Shown in pieces: positions 10,101 to 19,143 of a DNA stretch of 64,000 nt. A program made the position numbers and the translations under genes. Positions within the stretch are counted from its first letter, which is position 1. Every line of letters starts with the position of its first letter. Origin of the DNA: Mercurialis annua (taxonomy: Eukaryota; Streptophyta; Magnoliopsida; Malpighiales; Euphorbiaceae); contig NC_065575.1 in assembly GCF_937616625.2 (NCBI RefSeq), positions 26,597,001 through 26,661,000 of the forward strand, given 5' to 3'. The notes under the pieces were generated by a model. It worked only from the letters and a program-made list of their open reading frames with translations, did not search any database and was not told where the DNA came from.

Positions 10101-11914
10101 GGTGTGTTAAGTGGCACGTATTGTCTCGGTACTCCTGCTCGATCCACATATCCTTCCGTTCCTCCTCCAATACTGAAACTTGGCTTAGTACCAGGCCCCG
10201 TACTTGGCGGACTGGTCTGAGCATTGAATGGCTTGTTACCTCTGTACCCCGAAGTCTCGTTCAGAGGTCGGTACCGATCTTGGCTACGGTTAGATCCCTG
10301 AGTATTCTGTGTTTTACTGGGAACCGGGCTAGCCGTCCCGTAAGACTTCCTCTGCCTTTCCTCGTCGAGATTGATATAATTCCAAGCCCTGTCCACCAAC
10401 TCGGTGTAAGTGTCAACCGGGTTGGTGATCAGGCTGTCTCGGAAAACTTGCATGCTGGTGTTATCTTTCATAGCATCGATGGCGGTATCATCGTTCAAAT
10501 CTTCTATCATGATTGCCTCGGCATTGAACCGAGCAATGTAAGCTTTTAAACTTTCTCCCTGCTTTTGAAAGCATTTCTTCAAATCACTGGATCTTTTCTT
10601 TCGTTCGATGCTCGGGGCAAAATGAGTTTTGAAAGCCATAGCAAGCTCCCTGAAACTAGTAATAGAGCCCTCCTTGAGGTTCTGGTACCACTTTTGCGCC
10701 GCATCACTCAACGTTGAGGGGAACACTTTGCACACTGTGGCGTCCGAGACACTTTGAACTCCCATGGCAACCTGAAAGCAACTTAAATGAGTCATCGGGT
10801 CGGATTTACCGTTATATCTGTCAATGGGCGGATATTTAAACTTATCTGGAAATGGGTCATCCCATATAGCCTTTGACAAAGGGCTAGCAATGCCACAGGT
10901 AGTAAAAGGTCGAGACTCTGCCTTGTGCCCTTTATGCCTATCCAGTTCGGCCTGGACCAAACGAGTAACTTCGTCATGCAAAGTTTTCTGATGCTGAGAT
11001 GCTGCACCCGAGCTGTGAACACTCTCTGCCCCGTTTCTCCTGACCGGTGGGACTCCTGCCCTCGCGGTCCGCAGAGGATCTGCCTCCGGGTCTGGGTCTC
11101 CCCTCCCCAAACCAGCGTCACCGCGCTGTGTCCCCGGTGGTAGATTCTCGTCTTGCAGCCCCTCCCTTCGAGGAGGAGGAGGATCATTCCGACCTTCGTC
11201 TCTCGGAAAAGGGCGATCATGCCGACCTTCGTCTCTCGGCAGAGGGCGATCATGCCGACCTTCGTCTCTCGGCAAATTGGTGTCACGATGATCTTCGCCT
11301 CTTGGTGCTTGATACTCTGTGGGACCCCTAGGTCTGGGTCGCGGGTGATCGCTCCGACCTTCCTCTCTCGGAGGACGACCATCCTGAATCTCAGCAGCTT
11401 GGGGTGGGGGGGCCACGGGGGTGGCCGAGGGATTGTAACTTGGGTAATACTGGGACATGACTGCAAAATGCATCTGTTGGGCCTGGTGTAATTGACGAGC
11501 CATGTATTCCAAATATTCTTGAGCTTGTAAGACCGCCGGAGGTATATCCTGCCCTGAAGTTGTTCCCGTTCCCGTAGCCACCAGTGTTGCATCTACCGGG
11601 AAGTTGAGTTGAGTGGGAGACAGGGTATTGTGGAGGAAGCTCTGAGGCACGGTGGTTCCTGGCGTTGTTAGGTGGGTGTGACTTGCATCTGAAGCAAAAG
11701 GGTTCACCCTTGGATAGTTTTCCAACCCATATAAAGGCACAAATCCAGCTCCACTGCCGGAGGCCCTGGATCCTCCCACCTGAGCATTCGCCGGAGGAGT
11801 TAAGCCAGTGATCACAGAGGTCCGACCACTAGCAGAGACTCCACCAACCAAGTTAGCGTCGGTAGCCGTAGTTCCTAGAGGATCTACCCTGTCCAAAACA
11901 GGATCATCAGCCAT
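7163..11914 (-). CDS. gag-pol: gag-pol polyprotein of inner element (defective: RNase H/integrase deletion and frameshift)
   Basis: A single 1583-codon frame. From the N-terminus it has a low-complexity Pro/Gly/Ser region with charged repeats (residues about 185-260), a gag capsid-like domain (about 350-480), a zinc-knuckle-like C-x2-H-x4-H-x4-C motif near residue 635, and an aspartic protease with the Asp-Asp-Gly-Ser-Ser form of the active site near residue 776. Reverse transcriptase follows with YVDD near residue 1158, then gypsy RNase H, then a second RNase H starting near residue 1436 (LEVDGASN). At about residue 1515 it jumps from the second RNase H to mid-integrase. Compared with the outer copy, 750 bp is missing between two copies of GAAGCTCGG. 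The integrase zinc region and first catalytic Asp are lost. A missing C then shifts the frame and it ends shortly after the catalytic Glu. The ATG at 11914 lies about 70 bp inside the primer site and fits the family's usual start. Confidence 0.93.
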   Translation of the reverse strand: MADDPVLDRVDPLGTTATDANLVGGVSASGRTSVITGLTPPANAQVGGSRASGSGAGFVPLYGLENYPRVNPFASDASHTHLTTPGTTVPQSFLHNTLSPTQLNFPVDATLVATGTGTTSGQDIPPAVLQAQEYLEYMARQLHQAQQMHFAVMSQYYPSYNPSATPVAPPPQAAEIQDGRPPREEGRSDHPRPRPRGPTEYQAPRGEDHRDTNLPRDEGRHDRPLPRDEGRHDRPFPRDEGRNDPPPPRREGLQDENLPPGTQRGDAGLGRGDPDPEADPLRTARAGVPPVRRNGAESVHSSGAASQHQKTLHDEVTRLVQAELDRHKGHKAESRPFTTCGIASPLSKAIWDDPFPDKFKYPPIDRYNGKSDPMTHLSCFQVAMGVQSVSDATVCKVFPSTLSDAAQKWYQNLKEGSITSFRELAMAFKTHFAPSIERKKRSSDLKKCFQKQGESLKAYIARFNAEAIMIEDLNDDTAIDAMKDNTSMQVFRDSLITNPVDTYTELVDRAWNYINLDEERQRKSYGTASPVPSKTQNTQGSNRSQDRYRPLNETSGYRGNKPFNAQTSPPSTGPGTKPSFSIGGGTEGYVDRAGVPRQYVPLNTPREQILSWIKHNNEEIRYPPRLVKDGDRSKFCDFHDGYGHETEECGRLRSEIDKLVCQGRLQHFVVAKEGQDRGNTRVNSVRSEPGGSREAQSPSKKTQVTGVINTISGGTSESEYGRKRRKKKQKMVMSVSTGSPWPNIVFGPEDAKGVDFPHEDALIVSAIIGSKWVKRLLVDDGSSVNLLTLSVFLTMGGSKTDLKPVNIPLLGLGGAPVTPEGMVELDLELGIEIPQEDGTEGILAEPTRKVRSLFMIVDMPLAYNGILGRPMLYSTGAVTSIRYLMMKIPVENEVITIRGNQTLSRQCYMATMGSTVETMNIDTPELLIREKKAQKPRENLETIELTEGSEMYVKLGVDWPDEHREAIIARIKQYVEEFTNKPEDIGGVDPKIISHKLNVDAKCKPVKQKKRTFSLEKQIAIRDEVEKLLKAGFIRKVDYPEWLANVVLIKKSNGRWRLCIDFTDLNNACPKDSFPLPNIDQLVDATCGFAVYAFLDASQGYHQIPMSKDDEEKTAFTTDLGTYCYKKMPFGLKNAGATYQRLMNHVFKDQLGKNVEVYVDDIVVKSKGIEEHAEDLAETFEKLKGFNLKLNPEKCVFAVRSGKFLGHLISEKGIEANPEKIEAVMSMKAPSSVKEVQKLNGRVTALGRFMSCSAKRCLPFFKILKNTKNFKWTEECNTAFEELKVYLSTPPVLGRPEPGEVLYLYLSVNDETAAAVLVKEDKGLQTPVYYLSRVLKGPEVRYPKIEKFALALKVAAEKLRRYFEAHIIVVRTNQPLRKALQRPEMSGRLVSWSVQLGGYDIRYEPRPALKAQVLADFIAETTASDQPEEPDEQLLRWVLEVDGASNLEGSGAGVVLKGPHGVTLRSSVKFDFPASNNAAEYEALLIGLRMVNVVKAEHVTIRSDSQLVVCQTLGTFEARIRDFFWRQIVCRFGIPRALVTDNGKQFNCRAFKEFCNDLHIDLRFTSVVHPQSNGMTEVTTGRS
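11185..11285 (-). repeat. 33-bp coding minisatellite in gag
   Basis: About three tandem units of 33 bp encode Arg-Asp-Glu-Gly-Arg-His-Asp-Arg-Pro-type repeats in the N-terminal part of Gag, with more diverged relatives on both sides. This is probably a flexible charged linker and is expected to vary between copies. Confidence 0.7.
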
Positions 11915-11981
11915 TGTTTCTGGTCAAGATCTGATCAGCAACGTCAAGAGAACCAGAGTAGAACAGGGGAATACAAAACGC

Positions 11982-11999
11982 TTCCCACAGACGGCGCCA
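11982..11999 (-). promoter_or_regulatory. Primer binding site of inner element
   Basis: Reading on the minus strand, two bases after the 5' LTR comes TGGCGCCGTCTGTGGGAA. The first nine bases can pair with a tRNA 3' end of the form ACGGCG-CCA, as in plant tRNA-Asp; the rest pairs less well. Sites beginning TGGCGCCGT are common in plant gypsy elements. It primes minus-strand cDNA. Confidence 0.8.
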
Positions 12000-12001
12000 A
12001 G

Positions 12002-12762
12002 TGATGAATCACCAAACTGAATCCGAGCTTGACCGACCTGCACACCACAAGCAAACAAAGGTCAGAAGGAACTCCGGTGGGGGTCACCGGACGTTCACTC
12101 CGACGCTCAAGTAAGGTTTTGAAGTAGAGAAAGAAGAAGAAGAGAAAAGAGTGTGATTTCAGTAGAGAAAAAGAAAATTACCTAGGGTTTGTCCTTAAAC
12201 CCTCTATTTATAGTTAGGGTTTAAGGACAAACCTGCCTTGCTGGCAGGCTGTGAGCCCAGTGGTCCCAGAAATCAGTTATGCTGACGTGGTAGAATATCC
12301 CTGCGGGAGGCACGGGTTGTTAGGTGTGTCAGAGGGAACATTCCTCACGTACCTGTCAGAAGATCTTCTGTGGTCCCAGGATCTGGTACACGAGTGAGCG
12401 CTCTTTGGACGGGACCTCGGAGCCCGGATAACTTGGGAGTCAAGTTATCATGGTTCCCGTATCTGGGAGTAGCTCAGGTCTCGGACTAGGTGGTCCAGTG
12501 TTTCGGGCTCAGGAGCTCGGAGCTCGGCTTAGGTCTAAGTCGAACATACTTCAGAGCTCGGGTAAGATTCTTGGTCCGACCTTATCAGGCATGATTGTCT
12601 CGGATGATGTTTGAATTCCCATCGATCCGGTGACCCCCCAAGTCATGCGTTCTATGGTTTCAAGAAGGTCGGAAATTGTTACCAGGTCGGTGAAATGCTT
12701 GACTTAGCGATGTTCGTTCCTGGCGAGGTTGCTTCGCCCCTACTAGATGTGCTACGTTATCA
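12002..12762 (-). repeat. 5' LTR of inner element (LTR2)
   Basis: This 761-bp LTR pairs with 1408-2168. The promoter TATA box is at 12204-12212 (minus strand), in the loop of the 18-bp inverted repeat 12186-12203 / 12216-12233. It drives genomic RNA toward gag. All visible differences from LTR1 fall in its first 170 bp or so, which on the element's strand is the region downstream of the TATA box (R-U5). Confidence 0.95.
12186..12233 (-). promoter_or_regulatory. LTR2 core promoter: TATA box inside a perfect inverted repeat
   Basis: This is the same 18-12-18 bp arrangement as in the other two LTRs, with TATAAATAG in the spacer on the minus strand. As the 5' LTR of the inner element, this is the copy positioned to transcribe gag-pol. 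Confidence 0.8.
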
Positions 12763-12767
12763 CGAAC
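12763..12767. repeat. Target-site duplication CGAAC, right of inner element
   Basis: This is the second copy of the 5-bp duplication. After it the outer pol continues with the codons for Gln-Pro-Leu-Arg-Lys, exactly as in the uninterrupted inner copy. Confidence 0.95.
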
Positions 12768-13562
12768 CAACCTCTGAGAAAGGCGCTGCAGAGGCCAGAG
12801 ATGTCGGGACGGCTGGTCAGCTGGTCGGTCCAGCTGGGAGGATATGACATCCGGTACGAACCAAGACCGGCTCTGAAAGCACAAGTATTGGCAGATTTCA
12901 TAGCTGAGACCACTGCAAGCGACCAACCTGAAGAACCTGACGAACAACTTCTACGGTGGGTATTAGAAGTCGACGGGGCATCAAATCTAGAAGGATCCGG
13001 GGCAGGCGTAGTCTTGAAAGGCCCTCACGGAGTCACACTCCGAAGCTCGGTAAAATTCGATTTCCCGGCATCCAACAATGCCGCGGAGTATGAGGCTCTG
13101 TTGATCGGATTGAGAATGGTAAACGTGGTCAAGGCCGAGCACGTAACAATAAGAAGTGATTCTCAGTTAGTCGTTTGTCAAACTCTGGGTACTTTTGAAG
13201 CTCGGGATTCGGAAATGAGGAGATACGTTGACAGAGTCAAGTTCTTCTTGAACAAAATTCAGGAGCTCGGAGGAAAATGGGTAATAGAGCAAGTTCCTCG
13301 TTTGGAAAATCAAGAGGCCGATGTATTGGCCAAAGCAGCAACAGTGAACGAAAAGATACCAGGAGTCCATTTCTCTGTTCAAAAGCATTCCAGTATTGAC
13401 AACTATGAAACCATTTTTCTAACTCAGCCTTTGGAAAACTGGATGCAAGGTATAGCCCACTACCTGATGGATGGAACTCTGCCAGAAAACAGAGATAAAG
13501 CCTACAAAATCTTGCGACAAGCTCCGTACTACGCGTTCCTCGACGGAGTCTTGTACAGATAG
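12768..13562 (+). pseudogene. pol: Outer pol continued: end of RNase H 1 and second (archaeal-type) RNase H, ending in a nonsense codon
   Basis: Resumes the outer pol in register. It encodes the tail of the gypsy RNase H (QPLRKALQRPEMSGR), a tether-like stretch, then a second complete RNase H: the first catalytic region is LEVDGASNLEGSGAG, then NNAAEYEALL, IRSDSQLVV and a distal NQEADVLAKAA with the last acidic residue. A second RNase H of this archaeal type is characteristic of Tat elements. The frame ends at TAG (13560-13562), while the same frame is open on the far side into integrase, so this is a point nonsense mutation rather than a domain boundary. Residues from Asp-Ser-Glu-Met-Arg on are absent in the inner copy because of its deletion. 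Confidence 0.92.
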
Positions 13563-14675
13563 TCATTCACCCACCCGTGGTCGAGATGCTTGACAGCTGA
13601 GGAAGGAGAGTATGTGTTGAGAGAGATACATGAGGGTATTTGCGGGGCACACATAGCTCCTCGCATGTTGGCCAAGAAAGCAGTGTTGCAGGGCTACTAC
13701 TGGCCCCTGATGGTTAAGCAAGCAGAGGAGATAGTAAAGAAGTGTGAAAACTGCCAGAGACACCAGAATATCCGACATGCTCCTACTACAGAGCAGTGTC
13801 CTATTACAAGTCCTTGGCCATTTGCAACGTGGGGAATTGACATCCTGGGGCCTTTCACGCCAACCACGGGGCAGAAAAAGTTCTTGATAGTGGCAGTAGA
13901 TCACTTTACTAAGTGGCTCGAGGTAGAGGCAGTGAGCACCATCACAGAAGCTCGGATTCGGGATTTCTTCTGGAGACAAATTGTGTGTCGTTTCGGTATA
14001 CCCAGAGCGTTGGTAACTGATAACGGAAAGCAGTTCAACTGCCGAGCCTTCAAGGAATTTTGCAACGACTTGCACATTGACCTGCGCTTCACGTCTGTAG
14101 TTCACCCGCAGAGCAATGGGATGACTGAAGTAACCAACCGGACGATCCTAAAAGGGCTCAAGGCCAGGCTAGGGGAGTTCGATAGACAGTGGCTGGAAGA
14201 GCTACCGAAGGTCATTTGGGCTTACAGAACCACGCCAAGGGCAGGCACAGGAGACACCCCGTTTTCTCTAACATATGGGTGCGAGGCAATGATACCGGTG
14301 GAAATCGGGATGCCAACTCTAAGGGTCCAGTTCTTCGATGAGGCTAAGAACGAGGAAGAACAGAAATTATGCTTAGACCTGCTGGAAGAGCGAAGAGAAC
14401 AGGCAGCGCTAAGAATCGAAGCATACAAGCAAAGAATGGCTAAGTATCATAACAAGAGAGTTAAACCCTTGAGTTTCCAAGTCGGCGATCTGGTCCTACG
14501 ACGGGCAGACATTGCTAAGGGAAATGCTGGAGTGGGAAAGCTCGAACCTAACTGGGAAGGCCCCTATCGAGTCACTGAGGTCGGACGAGCAGGAGCTTAT
14601 AAAATAGCACACATGTCGGGCAGAGTGCTCCCGAGAACTTGGAACTCCCAGGTTCTTCGGAAATACTATCAGTAG
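13563..14675 (+). pseudogene. pol: Outer pol continued: integrase
   Basis: In the same frame as the upstream RNase H block, after the TAG. It contains the His/Cys zinc-binding region (His-rich start, then CENC near 13747-13758), the catalytic core with the first Asp in GIDILGPF, the second Asp in VTDNGKQF and the Glu in NGMTEVTN (D,D-35-E pattern), and a C-terminal GPY/F-like module without chromodomain. It stops at TAG 14673-14675. Apart from the upstream nonsense codon it appears intact. Integrase would join element cDNA to host DNA in the nucleus. Confidence 0.93.
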
Positions 14676-14715
14676 TTACTTGTTTTCATTTTCGAGGTAC
14701 CTAGGGGTTTTTTCA

Positions 14716-14755
14716 CTTATGTTTGAGTTAGGCTTTTGTAAAACTCAAACATAAG
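14716..14755. other. Perfect 14-bp stem hairpin after pol (outer copy)
   Basis: The arms CTTATGTTTGAGTT / AACTCAAACATAAG and the 12-nt loop are the same as at 6559-6598. It begins about 40 bp after the pol stop. Confidence 0.8.
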
Positions 14756-14833
14756 TTTTTCCCCTCAATGAATAAAAAAGATTAAAAAGAATTTATGTCT
14801 TTTTCAAAACCCGAGTACTTTACTCGGTAAAAA

Positions 14834-15099
14834 ATCCACGGGCTATGTGCCATCTACGGGCTATGTGCCACCAGCGGGCTATGTGCCATCTACGGGCTAT
14901 GTGCCACCAGCGGGCTATGTGCCATCTACGGGCTATGTGCCATCCACGGGCTATGTGCCATCCACGGGCTATGTGCCATCTACGGGCTATGTGCCATCCA
15001 CGGGCTATGTGCCATCTACGGGCTATGTGCCATCCACGGGCTATGTGCCATCTACGGGCTGTGTGCCACCTACGGGCTGTATGCCGCCTGCGAGCTATG
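14834..15099. repeat. 18-bp minisatellite 3' of pol (outer copy)
   Basis: About 14-15 units of the 18-bp repeat seen at 6178-6480. The order of variant units differs from the inner copy, consistent with slippage or unequal exchange. It is open in two frames because of its length, and I do not consider it coding. Confidence 0.9.
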
Positions 15100-15625
15100 A
15101 TAATCCCGGGTCATCCAGAGATAACAGGTTATCCACGCCGAGCAACTTGATCGAGCTCGACCTATGAACAACTAAGAACCTACCCTAGCATTTTTTATCC
15201 CAAGTCTAAGTCAAGAGCCCACGTATAAAAACAACATAGAAACTAGAAAATTTATACTACTAGAAGGAACTCGGAAACTAAGCTAAGTTAGCCATGAAAA
15301 ACTTCATTCAGAAAGATAACAGGCAAACCAGCAGGTAAAAAACAAGATATATATACTAAGGCCAAAGTGACCAAACTTTGCAAAAATATTCAAAGTATAA
15401 CAAAGGAGCTCGGAGCTCAACATTACAAAATAATGGAAAACTTCACTCAGAAAAAACAACACCAATGTTCACAGAAAACATTCATTCAGAAAAGCACATA
15501 TAAAGAAGATGTCCAAATCTTATAAAAAGAGCTCGAGGCTCAATATTCAAAAAAAAAAAAAAAGTACAAAGAAGAAAACACTGTTCCAAAAATATATACA
15601 AGGCAAGAAAAACGATAAAGACTAT
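15100..15625. other. Non-coding AT-rich spacer (outer copy)
   Basis: Mirror of 5654-6177. It includes an A-rich run at 15549-15563. It lies just past the stop of the antisense gene, so should contain its 3' UTR. I see no clear polyadenylation hexamer and no gene. Confidence 0.6.
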
Positions 15626-17971
15626 CTAAGAAGGGTTGGTGCCCGGATCTTGGCCATCAACCAAATAATCTTCAACCTCGGCAAGACCATCATAATCCTT
15701 GGGAAGCTCCTTTGCTCGACGTCCCAACTCCTCGACATCCAGCACAAAGTCGGATACGTCGAGGTCGGCTCCGAAACGTCCACGGACATACTCGCCCACC
15801 TGCACTTCGCTCACATATAGAATTCGGCGAAAGTCTTCGTAGATCTTCTCTTCCCGACCCATGACGTCTTTAACTTGGGCCTCAGCCTCTTCCGCCCGCT
15901 TCGTGGCCTCGGTGATCTTTTTCTTCTGATCAGACACAGTCTCCCGAAGACCCTTCGAAGCCAGCTCATTCCGGGTAGTCAGGTCTGCTAGCTGCTTCGA
16001 AAAGTCCTCACGAGCCGAGGTTTTTTCATTTTCAAGTTGGGCCACCTCGGCTCGGAGCTTCTCCAACACACCGAGGTCCTCAGCCCGGCGATCCTCAGAG
16101 CTCTTCAGCTGAGACTCCAAGGTCGCAACCAAAGCAGCCCCCTCAGAGGCCTTCTTTTCCGCCTTGGTCGCTCGTCTTCCGGCCTCCCGGGCTTTCCTCT
16201 GCTCAGTCAGTAGAAGATTTTTGGCCAAGGTAAGATCAACCTCCATCCGGCTCTGGTTTTGATCTGCCATATACGACATCTGGGAAGCCTGAGAAAAGAG
16301 AGGGAAAAGCATAACAAATCAGAAAAGAACACATATAACAAAAAACATGATAAACACAAATGAAAAACGCAAGGCATTTACCTGGAGGCAGAAGGACGAA
16401 ATCACCGCCCATAAATTCTCAGGCTTAAACGTTTTGTAATGCTCCTTGTCGGCGGGCATTGTTGTGACCCGAGCAACATCTCCAGCGATGGCCAGCTCAT
16501 TCAAGGTTGCAGGCAAACCATCATTGTGCCTGCTAACCCACTCGGCGAAGCTCGCGCGAGTAATGGTCTGAGGACCAGGAGCAGTAGTGCTCGACCCCGA
16601 AGAAATCTCGGGATGGTCCGGTGCTCGGTTTGCAGGAGCCCGAGAACTCTGGCCAGCAGCCGCAGGAGCTGCTCCTTCTGGACCAGCCTTCTCCCGACCT
16701 GGGCCATCCACCGTCTCGGTGGAGTCTAAGTTGACGAACGGAATGTCCCCAACAGGTTGGGCACCCGCCGGCACCTCGATTCCCTCCGGCAAACGAACCC
16801 GGAGAGGAACAGCGTCCATACCCTGCAAGGGTTCTTCAGGAGCGCCCTTAGCAGCATGCACCTCGGCAGGAGGAGACTTAGGAACCTCGGCAGCCTTGGG
16901 GAGAGGAGGAGGTGCCGGTGTAACATTTCGGCTCGCCGGCCTCTTGCGTTTCTTCCCAGCAAGTTTTCCTAAATCGAGGCTCTCCACTGCAAAAACACAA
17001 AAATCCCAAATTTAAAACAGGAACAAAAACAAACAACACACAAACAACAAAAAATAACAAACACAACATGACAAGGACAAAAACAAACCCCCAGCACCGG
17101 GCGCTGAACTCTTCCAATAGTCAAAAGCAAGCTTCGGGCACAAGTCATCAGCTTGAGCCTTTTTCCCCGGGGGGGCATCATCCTGAAGGGCCGCGATGTC
17201 ATTATCCTCCAGAGGTCCCGGGATGTGGAACCACTTCTCCGGCTTGTAGCACTTGGTTACCCACGAGGTACCCATCCCATCAAAGGCCGAAGGATGGGAA
17301 ATTTGAAAATAATCTTCTTTAAAATCCCGGAGTGAATCAATCACTCCAGAGACCAACCCTCCGGGAACAGCCTTCCTTTCGCTTCGGAACCGCAGGTATG
17401 CAAAATGGTTCCGGTCTTTGAGGGACATGAGGTACAGGCAGCAGAACAACCTCATGCTAGGCACCACCCCTGTCTTCTCGCAGAGCTTCAAGAAGCAACT
17501 GTAGTGTCGAACCCCATTGGGGTGAATCTGCGACAAGGGCACCTCGAAGTAGCGGCTCAATTCCTTGTAATGCTCGAGCAGGGGAAACCGAATCCCGGAC
17601 TGCAAGTGCTCCAGGGTTAGCATGATGGTATTGGCCGGGGGAACATCGTTCAACCTTTTTCCGTCCGGGACCAGAGAAAGCTCGTATTCTACAGGAATAC
17701 CGAACGTTTCCCGGACCGCTCTCAGATAACCCCGGGTGCATCGTGACGCTTTGATATCACGATCGTCATTTTTCTCGCCGACCTCAGGAGCATTTTTCTT
17801 CCTTTTTCCCTTCTCGACTGGTAGAGGTCGGGAAGTCTCTGTCTCTCCTACATCCGGGGTGTTACCTCGGAGAGGGCGGACGACTACGAACTCCGTAGAT
17901 GGTTCGTCTGTTCCCATGTCTTGATCGTCATACCCCATCCCTTCTTCACGATCTAAGGTTTCACCCGACAT
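15626..17971 (-). CDS. Antisense spliced gene of outer element, intact (putative gypsy-type transposon domain plus coiled coil, about 716 aa)
   Basis: Predicted exons on the minus strand are 17971-17089, 16986-16382 and 16288-15626. With the introns removed they give 2151 nt, 717 codons with stop, in one frame. Junctions are GGGG|GTTTGT...TTGCAG|TGG (phase 1) and CCAG|GTAAAT...CTCAG|GC (phase 0). The protein has an acidic N-terminus, a basic patch KGKRKK, and a globular region (residues about 75-245) that resembles the putative gypsy-type transposon family. A Pro/Ala-rich linker follows with a second basic patch KKRKRP near residue 305, then a coiled coil rich in Glu, Lys and Ala (about 500-620) and a conserved-looking acidic tail. 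Basic patches suggest a nuclear location. The gene has its own TATA box and 5'-UTR intron and converges on pol. Function is unknown. Antisense genes in this position are known in Tat elements; regulation of transposition or targeting is inference only. Confidence 0.8.
16289..16381 (-). other. Antisense gene coding intron 2 (outer copy)
   Basis: A 93-bp, phase-0, T-rich intron with CCAG|GTAAAT donor and CTCAG|GC acceptor; same length as in the inner copy. Confidence 0.75.
16987..17088 (-). other. Antisense gene coding intron 1 (outer copy)
   Basis: A 102-bp, phase-1 intron with donor GGGG|GTTTGT and acceptor TTTTTGCAG|TGG. Joining exons here is what makes the 716-residue frame continuous. Confidence 0.75.
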
Positions 17972-17973
17972 AC

Positions 17974-18522
17974 CTAAAAGACACAGAAACTAGCTCGGAT
18001 GAGACGAGTTCCAAATGGAAAAACTAGACATACGCGTAGAAAAATCAAAATTATAGATCAAAGGCTAAATTCCTAAGGGGTGAAACCATAAGAACGTGAA
18101 GAACACCGAAATAAGTCCCCAGGAATTCTGGAAACTCAGTTCTCAAACGAAAAACATAAAAATCAAGAACAACACATTTAACAGCGTATGTCATCACTCA
18201 CAGACACTAAAACAAACAAAAAGAGTTAATCCAAAACTCTAGAAAATCAAAAATGCCAAACACGAAGAACACAGAAGAATTTCCAGATTTCTGGAAATTC
18301 CTCTCCCAAACAGAAAACGCAAAACAGAGAACAGAGGAAATCACAAAGAAAACTAAATCAAACACAGCCAAAATATCTAATCCAGAATCAAATACAGTAA
18401 CGCAGAGAAATTCACAAGGAAAACAGAATCCAAAACATCATGCAATGGAATATCACCAAGAACACATACATCTAAGCCAGAAATTACAACACAGAAACTA
18501 AAACAAAATCAGAAATGCTTAC
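17974..18522 (-). other. Antisense gene 5'-UTR intron (outer copy)
   Basis: The donor is CAA|GTAAGC and the acceptor TTTTAG lies two bases before the ATG. It is 549 bp, 32 bp longer than the inner copy because of an indel near 18066-18105. The UTR exon lies from 18523 to about 18760. Confidence 0.6.
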
Positions 18523-18785
18523 TTGTATATAGCACAGAAAAATCCTTAAGAATAAATCGAGAGAGCAGATAATCCCTTGGCAGAGGAAGCACATGCAGTA
18601 ACAGAAACTTCGGTGAAACAGAGTCAGTCCCTTCAACGGTAAAGAATAAGAGCAGAAAACTTGACGGCTCAGGGAGATTATGAAATTTGGAGAAGACGAA
18701 GAACAGAGAAATTTCTTCAAAGCAAAATACGAAAGTGAAGAACTGAGAGAGAATGTAAAAAGTCTCTAAGTTTTTGAAAAATGCA

Positions 18786-18792
18786 TTTTATA
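18786..18792 (-). promoter_or_regulatory. TATA box of the antisense gene (outer copy)
   Basis: TATAAAA on the minus strand, mirror of 2520-2526, with the same pyrimidine-rich leader downstream. Confidence 0.65.
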
Positions 18793-19143
18793 ACTGAAAA
18801 GAGAGGGAAAATGAAAGGACACGCCTTTAATTTTTCTCTCTCTTTCCACTCATAACGTCTCCTAGAAAATTGCACTAGCAATAACTGTTAAACACGTGGC
18901 TGAGACGTGCGCTGAAGCACAACCGCCATTTAAGATACCCACCCAAACACCTGTCATGCACGCCAACTCGAAAGGACAGGTCTTTTCACATAGCCGTTTC
19001 AGCTCACCCATCTTCCTGACAAGCGGCTCGGTGTCAGAGATCACCCAAAAACAAAGTAAGCACGCCCAGAATCACGTGACCTAATAACCCGGATAAAATC
19101 ACCATCTCGGACATAAATATCCGACGCACTGGGGGGGGACTAG
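18793..19143. other. Outer element spacer with polypurine tract
   Basis: Mirror of 2169-2519. The plus-strand polypurine tract is eight G followed by A at 19131-19139, then CTAG and the 3' LTR. The remainder is upstream sequence of the antisense promoter, with no coding frame I would accept. Confidence 0.7.

Larger units (their letters stand above)
1408..12762 (-). mobile_element. Inner Ty3/gypsy (Tat-lineage) LTR retrotransposon, complete LTR to LTR
   Basis: This is an 11355-bp element on the minus strand, bounded by two 761-bp LTRs that begin TGAT and end ATCA. It is flanked by a perfect 5-bp target duplication, CGAAC, at 1403-1407 and 12763-12767. In element order it has the 5' LTR (12002-12762), a primer binding site, gag-pol (11914 down to about 6639), a hairpin, an 18-bp minisatellite, an antisense gene, a polypurine tract (2173-2181) and the 3' LTR (1408-2168). 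It is structurally complete but its pol is damaged: a 750-bp in-frame deletion and a 1-bp frameshift remove integrase function, so it could move only with help from another copy. Amino-acid identity to the outer copy is very high over shared pol, which points to recent activity. Confidence 0.95.

Noticed and set aside
8082..11592. Plus-strand frames of 70-270 codons across the inner gag-pol
   Set aside because: They are opposite-strand or shifted-frame shadows of the gag-pol coding sequence, with no recognisable domains.
14847..15167. A 106-codon repeat protein in the 18-bp minisatellite (also 6111-6467)
   Set aside because: It is open in two frames simply because the unit is 18 bp; there is no start context or conservation evidence. 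Kept as a repeat.
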